From: an uncultured Treponema sp.
Lineage (GTDB): Bacteria > Spirochaetota > Spirochaetia > Treponematales > Treponemataceae
Length of the DNA: 13,591 bases
Assembly (NCBI GenBank): GCA_937892225.1
Contig: CALAUH010000303.1
Span: forward strand, 1-13,591
Direction: 5' to 3'
The translations under genes were made by a program, and so were the position numbers. Each line of letters opens with the position of its first letter. Positions within the stretch are counted from its first letter, which is position 1. This document shows positions 7,046-13,124 of the stretch, one piece after another. The notes under the pieces are model-generated. The model was not told where the DNA came from. It saw only the letters and a list, made by a program, of their open reading frames with translations, and did no database searches.

Positions 7046-10000
7046 TTAAACACCAAAGTATCTTTCAAAGAATTCCAGAAGTCTTGCAATTACATTCTTT
7101 TTAACTTCACTTCTGTTTCCGCCACCAAAACGTGAAGTTGGTGGAAGGATTTTATCGATATCTGTTCCGGTTGTTCTTAAAGCACCGTCACGGAAAGAAT
7201 TTTCAATAAAAACTTTTGTTTCTTCTGGTTTAAGTTTTAATTCTGCGATAATCGATTCAAGTTCTTCAACTTTCATTTTCTGAATATATGAAGTCCAGTC
7301 TTTTTGGATATCGGTAGAAGTATTTATTTGAGAAATAAAATTTTCAATAAGATCTTTTTTGCTTCTTAATTCAGGGCTTCCACCAATTGCCTTTCTGATA
7401 TCAACAATAATTGATGCATCCTGACAATTTGAATCATGATATTTTGCAACGAGCATCAAAATATAATCGATATTGATATCAACCTGCTTGATAAGTTCCA
7501 TTTCAAAGACAACATCATCATTGATATTTTCTTTTTCGCCTCTTTCTGAACCAGTCATCATATCATGAAGATCAATATAATAACTCTGATAATCCTGTAA
7601 ATCATTTATAGATAAAATAGAATTACCTTCAAACTGGTCAAAGGTAGAAAGAACATTCCGCATTCGTAAAATTGCACCATACAGCAAAATAAAATCTTTT
7701 GTTTTCTCTTCACCATAAGATGCATTCCAGAAATCATCGAGAGGATACTTCTGTAAAAGTTCATCAACCAGCTCGGTATAACCTTTGTGATATTTATTCT
7801 TTTCATCAGTAAAACCATTGTAGTAATCATTAAAACTTCTAAGAAGAATTGTACCTTTTGCGTTTTTATCTCCGAACAATGCAATTGCTTCATCAGTTTG
7901 AGTTGATAAATCACGGAAACAAACAATATTTCCAAAAGTTTTTATTGAATTAAGAATACGGTTCGTTCGACTATAAGCCTGAATGAGACCGTGCATTTTA
8001 AGGTTTTTATCTACCCAAAGAGTATTCAATGTTGTTGCATCAAAGCCGGTAAGGAACATATTTACAACGATAAGAATATCAAGTTCCTTATTCTTCATTC
8101 GGAGTGATACATCTTTGTAATAGTTCTGGAACTTGTCGCTTGATGTATCGTAATCAGTATGGAACATTGCGTTGTAATCTTTGATAGCTGATTCCAGGTG
8201 ATCACGGCTTACAACATCAAGTCCGTTTGTATCGTCTGAGTTTTCATCATCAACAAAGCCACATTCATCTTCAGCTTCGTTTGCCCCGAAACTATAAATC
8301 ATGCCAACTTTCAAGTCGCATTGAGGATTTTCTGCAATCTGTTTCTGGAATTCTTTATAATATTTTATGGCAGTTTCAATTGACTGAACACAGAACATGG
8401 AATTGAAGCCTGAAAGATGTTTAGTCTCTTTCTTTTCTTCTACACTACCACGGTCTTTAGCCTTTGCATTTTCTGCAATGTTTGTCAGAACCTTAAAATC
8501 ATATATACCGCCGTTTGTATTGCGTTTTGTTTTCTGGTCAAAATGTTCAATGATGTAAGAAACAACGGCTTGAATACGTTTTTCTGCAGACAATGCACCT
8601 TCTTTGTCGATTCCGGCCACGTCCTTGTCTTTTACACCGTCTTTCATCCTGATGGTCTTGATGTAATCAATACGGAATGGAAGAACGTTGTGATCGTTGA
8701 TTGCATCAACAATTGTGTAAGTATGAAGCTTTTCACCAAAGGCCTGATCTGTTGTCTTGATTCCCCCTGCCCCATTGCTTCCGGCATTTTTCTGGAAAAT
8801 TGGAGTTCCGGTAAATCCGAACAGATGGAACTTCTTAAAGTTCTTTACAATATCCTTATGAAGCTCACCGAATTGAGAACGATGACATTCATCAAAAATC
8901 ATAACAATATGACTGTTGAAAATTGGATGGTTTTTATTTTTCTTTACAAAGATTCCAAGTTTCTGAATAGTTGTGATGATGATTTTCTTAGTAGGATCTT
9001 CAAGCTGCTTTGTCAGGACTGCTACAGATTTGTTTGAGTTTGCAGCATCCTTCTGGAATCTGTCATATTCCTTCATTGTCTGGTAGTCCAGGTCCTTGCG
9101 GTCTACAACGAAAAGGACCTTATCTATACAGTCCAGGTTGCTTGCCAGGATTGCAGTCTTGAAAGAAGTCAAAGTTTTTCCAGAACCGGTTGTATGCCAG
9201 ATAAAACCACCTGCTTCGATTGTTCCTTCCTGATGATAATTTGTAGACATCTGAATTTTGTTCAGAATTCTTTCAGTAGCCGCAATCTGATAAGGACGCA
9301 TAACTAAAAGAGTGTTGTTTGTATCGAATACGCAGTATTTAGTTATGATGTTCAGGATTGTATGTTTTGCCAGGAATGTTTTTGCAAAATCGTCCAAGTC
9401 ATTTATGATTTTGTTATTTGCATCGGCCCAGTAAGAAGTGAACTCGTAGGAGTTACTTGTTTTCTTTCCACTACCCTTTTTATTTTCTGATTCTTTAAGA
9501 TGTCTGTTACGGGTTGTATTTGAATAATACTTTGTTTCTGTTCCGTTTGAAATAACGAAAATCTGAACATATTCAAAGAGTCCGTAGCCGGCCCAGAAAC
9601 TGTCACGGTTATATCGCTTAATCTGATTGAAAGCTTCACGGATGGCCACTCCCCTGCGCTTTAATTCACAATGAACTAAAGGAAGTCCGTTTACAAGAAT
9701 TGAAACATCGTAACGGTTATCATAGCGGCCGCCGTTTTCATTTTTTGATCTGTCCTCAACGGTATACTGGTTCAGGACCTGCAGAGAATTGTTGTGGATA
9801 TTGTTTTTATCAATAAGGTAGATGTTCTTAGATTCTCCATTGTCCCTTTTAAGAATCTGAATATGATCTTCCTGAATGCGGCGAGTTTTCTCTACGATTC
9901 CATCGTTATTGGATGCAATGCACTGGGTAAAGAATGTTTTCCATTCGTTGTCAGTGAACTTGTAATCATTGAGCTTTTCAAGCTGCACACGCAAATTGTC

Positions 10001-10174
10001 TATAAGTTCTTCCTCACTGTTTATATGGATATACTCATAGCCTTCTTGCTGCAGAATATCAATGAAGGCCTTTTCAAGAGCTGCTTCACTCTGATATTCC
10101 ATCTTTCTTCGTTGTAAAGGTGTGTATTCTGCAACTACTGTTGCTTCGTTTGATTCCAGGACAATGTTATACAT
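7046..10174 (-). CDS. hsdR: type I restriction enzyme subunit R (nuclease and translocase)
   Basis: A 1042-residue HsdR, usual length. It gives the type I complex its ATP-driven DNA translocation and cutting. The N-terminal nuclease domain has Asp156 and ELKR (Glu170, Lys172), the PD-(D/E)xK set. Helicase motifs follow: motif I TTGSGKT at 328-334, motif II DECH at 428-431, motif III TGTP at 455-458, and the late motifs TGFDATTLNTLWVDK and QAYSRTNR near 710-740. The start MYNIVLESNEATVVAEYTP agrees with the family N-terminus. Oddly, the bases just before the ATG are pyrimidine-rich with no ribosome-binding site. The nearest one (GAGGAG, 10250-10245) serves a six-codon micro-ORF 71 bases upstream. 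It is the last gene of the operon. Transcription running past its stop would be antisense to tRNA-Pro. No frame break is seen, so it should be active. Confidence 0.97.
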   Translation of the reverse strand: MYNIVLESNEATVVAEYTPLQRRKMEYQSEAALEKAFIDILQQEGYEYIHINSEEELIDNLRVQLEKLNDYKFTDNEWKTFFTQCIASNNDGIVEKTRRIQEDHIQILKRDNGESKNIYLIDKNNIHNNSLQVLNQYTVEDRSKNENGGRYDNRYDVSILVNGLPLVHCELKRRGVAIREAFNQIKRYNRDSFWAGYGLFEYVQIFVISNGTETKYYSNTTRNRHLKESENKKGSGKKTSNSYEFTSYWADANNKIINDLDDFAKTFLAKHTILNIITKYCVFDTNNTLLVMRPYQIAATERILNKIQMSTNYHQEGTIEAGGFIWHTTGSGKTLTSFKTAILASNLDCIDKVLFVVDRKDLDYQTMKEYDRFQKDAANSNKSVAVLTKQLEDPTKKIIITTIQKLGIFVKKNKNHPIFNSHIVMIFDECHRSQFGELHKDIVKNFKKFHLFGFTGTPIFQKNAGSNGAGGIKTTDQAFGEKLHTYTIVDAINDHNVLPFRIDYIKTIRMKDGVKDKDVAGIDKEGALSAEKRIQAVVSYIIEHFDQKTKRNTNGGIYDFKVLTNIAENAKAKDRGSVEEKKETKHLSGFNSMFCVQSIETAIKYYKEFQKQIAENPQCDLKVGMIYSFGANEAEDECGFVDDENSDDTNGLDVVSRDHLESAIKDYNAMFHTDYDTSSDKFQNYYKDVSLRMKNKELDILIVVNMFLTGFDATTLNTLWVDKNLKMHGLIQAYSRTNRILNSIKTFGNIVCFRDLSTQTDEAIALFGDKNAKGTILLRSFNDYYNGFTDEKNKYHKGYTELVDELLQKYPLDDFWNASYGEEKTKDFILLYGAILRMRNVLSTFDQFEGNSILSINDLQDYQSYYIDLHDMMTGSERGEKENINDDVVFEMELIKQVDINIDYILMLVAKYHDSNCQDASIIVDIRKAIGGSPELRSKKDLIENFISQINTSTDIQKDWTSYIQKMKVEELESIIAELKLKPEETKVFIENSFRDGALRTTGTDIDKILPPTSRFGGGNRSEVKKNVIARLLEFFERYFGV

Positions 10175-10178
10175 AATA

Positions 10179-10218
10179 AAATTGAAAAATGAAAAAGGAA
10201 AAATGAAAATTTTTATTT
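10179..10218. repeat. cassette repeat, copy 1 (nearest hsdR)
   Basis: Forty bases beginning AAATTGAAAAATG on the plus strand, identical to the first 40 bases of the copies at 10264 and 10356. A TA insertion then separates it from CATTTCTC, which is also shared. On the minus strand it forms the 3' arm and loop of an imperfect RNA hairpin just before the hsdR start codon. Confidence 0.9.
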
Positions 10219-10238
10219 TACATTTCTCGCTTTTCCAT
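10218..10238 (-). other. micro-ORF of six codons (MEKREM) before hsdR
   Basis: ATG GAA AAG CGA GAA ATG TAA, with GAGGAG six bases upstream of the ATG (10250-10245). This is the best ribosome-binding site near hsdR, yet it opens this tiny frame, which ends 43 bases before hsdR. The frame lies in the 5' arm of the hairpin formed with repeat copy 1. A leader peptide role is possible but is inference. Confidence 0.45.
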
Positions 10239-10263
10239 TTTTATCTCCTCGCATATAAAATTT

Positions 10264-10325
10264 AAATTGAAAAATGAAAAAGGAAAAATGAAAATTTTTA
10301 TTTCATTTCTCATCTCTCATCTTTC
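10264..10325. repeat. cassette repeat, copy 2
   Basis: Sixty-two bases identical to 10356-10417, offset 92. On the minus strand, 10321-10301 can pair with 10293-10269 around the loop TAAAAAT. The inner part is AAATGAAA with TTTCATTT. The outer part runs on with A-U, G-C and G-U pairs and one U/C mismatch. Confidence 0.92.
10303..10320 (-). other. micro-ORF of five codons (MRDEK) in cassette copy 2
   Basis: ATG AGA GAT GAG AAA TGA, preceded by GGAGG (10333-10329) with a textbook eight-base spacer. The frame lies wholly within the 5' arm of the cassette hairpin. Its first four residues repeat the start of the four-helix-bundle protein (MRDE), so it may be a relic of that start rather than a functional leader. 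Confidence 0.45.
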
Positions 10326-10355
10326 TTGCCTCCAAAGTTATATATTCAAAATTGA

Positions 10356-10417
10356 AAATTGAAAAATGAAAAAGGAAAAATGAAAATTTTTATTTCATTT
10401 CTCATCTCTCATCTTTC
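10356..10417. repeat. cassette repeat, copy 3
   Basis: Perfect 62-base copy of 10264-10325. It contains the same five-codon frame (10395-10412) but no ribosome-binding site. Instead it merges with the heptad run that forms the 3' end of the four-helix-bundle gene. The 17 bases at 10370-10386 are an exact inverted match to 10807-10823, on the other side of the four-helix-bundle gene. Confidence 0.92.
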
Positions 10418-10461
10418 ATCTCTCATTTCTCATTTCTCATTTCTCATCTCTCATTTCTCAT
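10392..10461 (-). repeat. ten tandem heptads ATGARAR (start/stop ladder)
   Basis: On the minus strand ten 7-base units follow without a gap: ATGAGAA, ATGAGAG, ATGAGAA (three times), ATGAGAG, ATGAAAG, ATGAGAG, ATGAGAA, ATGAAAT. Because seven is not a multiple of three, each ATG opens a five-codon frame that ends at the TGA inside a later ATGA. The stop codon of the four-helix-bundle gene (10446-10444) is one of these TGA triplets. Confidence 0.9.
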
Positions 10462-10806
10462 CTTCTTTATTGATGTTACAAGAATGGCTATAATTTCACT
10501 TACTTCTTTATTCAGTCCTTCAATTTGTTCGGATTTCACAATTTCGGATTTTTCCATAATTTCTAACCAATATTGAGTTTCATCAGCTTCTTTTATATTT
10601 AATTTACTGATAAAATCAGCTTTACTTTGCGCATTTTTACTTTCTCTGATATTCGCGCCAATACTTGTACCACTTCTTAAAATTTGTTTTGAAAGCACAT
10701 ACTCTTTTTTTTCGTCACAAAGATATTTATAAAATTTAACAATCCGCACCGCAAAATCAACAGACTTACTAGCACAAATATTTTCTCTTTCACTTTCATC
10801 TCTCAT
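10444..10806 (-). CDS. four-helix-bundle protein, S23 rRNA intervening-sequence family (Avd-like fold)
   Basis: A 120-residue helical protein with the family signature LSKQILRSGTSIGANIRES at 38-56 and the expected N-terminus SKSVDFAVRIVKFYKYL. Such genes were first seen in intervening sequences of spirochaete 23S rRNA (Leptospira) and also stand alone in many genomes; they are related in fold to the Avd accessory protein of diversity-generating retroelements. Biochemical function is unclear. Here it sits between hsdS and hsdR: its ATG overlaps the hsdS stop (ATGA), with AAAGG upstream. Its last codons (MRNER, stop) are part of the heptad run, and a 17-bp inverted repeat brackets it. It may be a small mobile passenger or a partner of the restriction system. 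Sequence cannot decide. Confidence 0.9.
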   Translation of the reverse strand: MRDESERENICASKSVDFAVRIVKFYKYLCDEKKEYVLSKQILRSGTSIGANIRESKNAQSKADFISKLNIKEADETQYWLEIMEKSEIVKSEQIEGLNKEVSEIIAILVTSIKKMRNER

Positions 10807-11990
10807 TTTTCATTTTTCCTTTTAAAAGTCAAAAGCTTATCTCTGTAATATTCATACTGTTTATGACGAGCTTCAATTTCTGCAGGAAGGCCGGATGTAA
10901 TGTCATTACAAATTACTTCAAATCTTTCCATAATCGCAACAATTCTTTCTTGGTCTTTGATTGATGGAATTGGAACTGGATATTTATTTAGCATAGGTCT
11001 TCTGATGGATTGAACAGAAGCTTTAAATTGTTCTTTATTTATATATGAATAAAAAGTTGTTTTCATATAGAAATAGTAAAACTTTGGAATTATTTTATTT
11101 GTGTTTATATGAATACGATAAGCACGTTGATGAAGTGCATATTTCCCTTCAACATAATGGAATATTTTTCCAACACCTACACCATCACCAGAGGTAATAA
11201 TTGCAGTTTCATCATATTCATAAGTATTTTTTCTTCTAACTTCAGGAGAACGAACATAAAAAGGATATAATCCTTCTATAAGACCTTCATTTGTATTACT
11301 ACTACCGGTTCCTATATCAGCTATATTCTCTAATGTTGTCCATTCCACGCTATCATCAAAAGTGAGAAGCGAGTCGCGGTAGTATTCGTACTGCTTGCGG
11401 CGAGCTTCGAGTTCTTCTTCGAGTTCTTCTTCGAGTTCGGTAAAATTGTCAAGAATACGGACAATTTCATTCTGGATTTCTAAAGGTGGGACTGGAATTT
11501 CGAGATTTTTTAGGTCTTGCATTCTGATTCCCTTTAAGGTTGAACCTCTTGCATTGGTATAAAAAAAGTTTTGAATTTTATCACTTCTCAGAATATGTAC
11601 AAGAAATCCTGGTATGAGTAAATCTTTATAAAGTTTTATAAGATAAACTGATTCACTGCAATTAAAATTATCTGTAGGAATATCAACTATTGCAACTTTT
11701 CCTATTGTTCCAATTCCTGAAAGTAAAATATCCCCTTTTTCAAGATTAGAGCGTTTCTGAATCAAAATGTTTGCAGATTTTGAAATTCTATCTGTTTTAT
11801 CTGTGAATTTTATTTTTCCGGTTGTAAATTCTTTTACAGTTACATAATAATCTGTAGCATCATCAGAATTTAATCTAAAATTTTGACGTGGATTTAATCC
11901 GGTACAAATACTTTTTGTAACTTGTTCAACAGTCTTGTATTCCACCCCATCAGGACAAAGCTTATTTATTAAATCATCAAGTTTACTCAT
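10803..11990 (-). CDS. hsdS: type I restriction-modification specificity subunit
   Basis: A 395-residue HsdS that picks the DNA target for methylation and cutting. Two target-recognition domains are visible (about 18-165 and 215-340). Each is followed by a conserved helical spacer: PPLEIQNEIVRILDNF...ARRKQYEYYRDSLLTF (168-211) and IKDQERIVAIMERF...ARHKQYEYYRDKLLTF (344-389). Their similarity shows the usual pseudo-symmetric layout. The first spacer contains LEEE tandem repeats encoded by a 12-bp unit. The start MSKLDDLINKLCPDGVEYKT is typical. CGGAG precedes the ATG. The first 13 codons with this site are duplicated 75 bp upstream. The stop overlaps the next start (ATGA). The recognition sequence cannot be predicted by eye. 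Confidence 0.96.
   Translation of the reverse strand: MSKLDDLINKLCPDGVEYKTVEQVTKSICTGLNPRQNFRLNSDDATDYYVTVKEFTTGKIKFTDKTDRISKSANILIQKRSNLEKGDILLSGIGTIGKVAIVDIPTDNFNCSESVYLIKLYKDLLIPGFLVHILRSDKIQNFFYTNARGSTLKGIRMQDLKNLEIPVPPLEIQNEIVRILDNFTELEEELEEELEARRKQYEYYRDSLLTFDDSVEWTTLENIADIGTGSSNTNEGLIEGLYPFYVRSPEVRRKNTYEYDETAIITSGDGVGVGKIFHYVEGKYALHQRAYRIHINTNKIIPKFYYFYMKTTFYSYINKEQFKASVQSIRRPMLNKYPVPIPSIKDQERIVAIMERFEVICNDITSGLPAEIEARHKQYEYYRDKLLTFKRKNEK
11406..11438 (-). repeat. 12-bp tandem repeat in the central spacer of hsdS
   Basis: The minus-strand unit GAACTCGAAGAA occurs twice, followed by the nine bases GAACTCGAA, so 2.75 perfect copies. It codes for (ELEE)2-ELE at about residues 185-195, between the two recognition domains. 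In the EcoR124 family, two or three copies of a 12-bp (TAEL) repeat at this place change the spacing of the DNA target by one base. Confidence 0.9.
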
Positions 11991-12011
11991 TTTTCATTTC
12001 TCCGTTTTCAT
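11953..12011. repeat. 59-bp direct repeat, copy A (start of hsdS)
   Basis: Covers the first 13 codons of hsdS and its ribosome-binding site. It is identical over 59 bases to 12028-12086. Confidence 0.97.
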
Positions 12012-12014
12012 TTT

Positions 12015-12065
12015 TCAATTTACTCTCGGACAAAGCTTATTTATTAAATCATCAAGTTTACTCAT
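12015..12065 (-). pseudogene. truncated duplicate of the hsdS start (16-codon mini-ORF)
   Basis: Reads MSKLDDLINKLCPRVN and stops. The first 13 residues are identical to HsdS, then the frame leaves the duplicated segment and meets TGA. It carries the same CGGAG site as hsdS, so it may be translated before hsdS. It is most likely the scar of a tandem duplication or of hsdS recombination. Confidence 0.85.
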
Positions 12066-12086
12066 TTTTCATTTCTCCGTTTTCAT
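12028..12086. repeat. 59-bp direct repeat, copy B (upstream of hsdS)
   Basis: Perfect copy of 11953-12011, offset 75 bases, with 16 unique bases between the copies. It lies between the fic stop and the true hsdS start. Confidence 0.97.
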
Positions 12087-12096
12087 CTTTCTTTTT

Positions 12097-13122
12097 TCAT
12101 CTTTCCTTTTTCACTTTCCAGCTTCCGTCTTTCTTCGCCCCAACCCTTTCCAGAACACCTTTCTGTTTAAGACTTTTTAAGGTTCTGTTTACAGTTGGTT
12201 CAGAAACTTTTACAAGATCCATCAGTTCAATAATCGTTACTTTTGGATTTTGCTTTATTTGTTTCAGAATCTGCTGTTCTGTTTTTGTAAATTTTAAACT
12301 ATCATCATTTATATTTAAACTATCATTTACAGATTTTAAACTATCATTCTGCAAACTGGTTTTATATTCTTCTATCTGCTGCAAAAGATTCTGTTTGTGG
12401 CTCTCCATCATAAATACTATAAACTGAGTGCTGTCTTCTGAATCCTGACTAAGGGCAAGACTTTGAATGTATTCAGCACGGTTTTCTTTTTTTACAATAG
12501 AGGGAATAATTCCCGCTTCTTTTTGAATCATATTCATAACAAGGCGGCTCATTCTTCCGTTTCCGTCAGCCCAGGGATGAATATAAACAAGCCTGTAATG
12601 AACTTCAAAACTAAGTTCGTAAAGCTGTTCCAAAGTAAGCTCGTTCAAAGCTTTTCGTTTTAAGTTCAACCAGTTACAGAATTCTTCTAACTTTTGAGGA
12701 ACTTTTTCCCATGCCATGTAACTTTTACCACCACGGCCGGCACTTACATTCAGTAATCTAAGTTCACCTTTTGCACTGCTAAAATTTCCAGCAATAGTTT
12801 TATATTCAGAACCTGTATTTTTCATTAAAACTTCAGACAATTCACAAAGAAGTTTTACTGTAATATTTTCGTGTTTCTTAGCATAAGCAAAAGCTTTTTC
12901 GTAAGCTTTTTTCAAATCCAGATTCATAAGCTGTTCTGCCATTGGCTTATTTGCACTTATGCCTTTATCAAACAAAAGCTGATTTTCTATTTCTGTAACG
13001 GTTGAACCTTCAATTGCTGTGGAATGAGTAATAATTGAATATAAATAGAATTTATCGTAATCAAGCTGCTGATTAATTCCAAGAGAATTATATTCATTTA
13101 TAATTTGCTCAATATTACTCAT
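12097..13122 (-). CDS. fic: Fic-family protein (AMP transferase type), class II, with C-terminal winged helix
   Basis: A 341-residue cytoplasmic Fic protein. The catalytic motif is HPWADGNGRMSR at 182-193 (His182, Asp186, Asn188, Arg190, Arg193), with Trp in place of the usual Phe. An inhibitory helix motif STAIEG (34-39, S-x-x-x-E-G) stands before the core, which makes it class II: self-inhibited, not needing a separate antitoxin. Residues about 278-338 form a winged helix-turn-helix (TKTEQQILKQIKQNPKVTIIELMDLVKVSEPTVNRTLK). A linker of three NDSL-type repeats (about 259-277) joins the two. Such proteins usually transfer AMP to a protein target. The start follows the hsdM stop after two bases, with no clear ribosome-binding site, which suggests translational coupling. 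It lies inside a type I restriction operon, a context seen for other Fic, DUF and toxin-like genes. Target unknown. Confidence 0.94.
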   Translation of the reverse strand: MSNIEQIINEYNSLGINQQLDYDKFYLYSIITHSTAIEGSTVTEIENQLLFDKGISANKPMAEQLMNLDLKKAYEKAFAYAKKHENITVKLLCELSEVLMKNTGSEYKTIAGNFSSAKGELRLLNVSAGRGGKSYMAWEKVPQKLEEFCNWLNLKRKALNELTLEQLYELSFEVHYRLVYIHPWADGNGRMSRLVMNMIQKEAGIIPSIVKKENRAEYIQSLALSQDSEDSTQFIVFMMESHKQNLLQQIEEYKTSLQNDSLKSVNDSLNINDDSLKFTKTEQQILKQIKQNPKVTIIELMDLVKVSEPTVNRTLKSLKQKGVLERVGAKKDGSWKVKKER

Positions 13123-13124
13123 TT

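Noticed and set aside
8417..9037. Rightward open frame of 206 codons antisense to hsdR
   Set aside because: It lies wholly inside the well-supported hsdR gene, has Cys/Phe-rich composition with no family features, and has no ribosome-binding site. It is a shadow frame.
10179..10417. CRISPR-like array
   Set aside because: There are only three copies, of 40 or 62 bases, with spacing of 45 and 30 bases. The intervening bases hold ribosome-binding sites and there are no cas genes, so it does not fit a CRISPR array.
10444..10806. Avd accessory gene of a diversity-generating retroelement
   Set aside because: The fold is related, but no reverse transcriptase or template/variable repeat pair is visible in the window. 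The protein matches the general S23/IVS four-helix-bundle family better.
11935..12180. Rightward 81-codon frame with repeated FIKSSSLLIFHFSVF
   Set aside because: It is the antisense reading of the 59-bp direct repeat at the hsdS start. The protein repeat is a by-product of that duplication.
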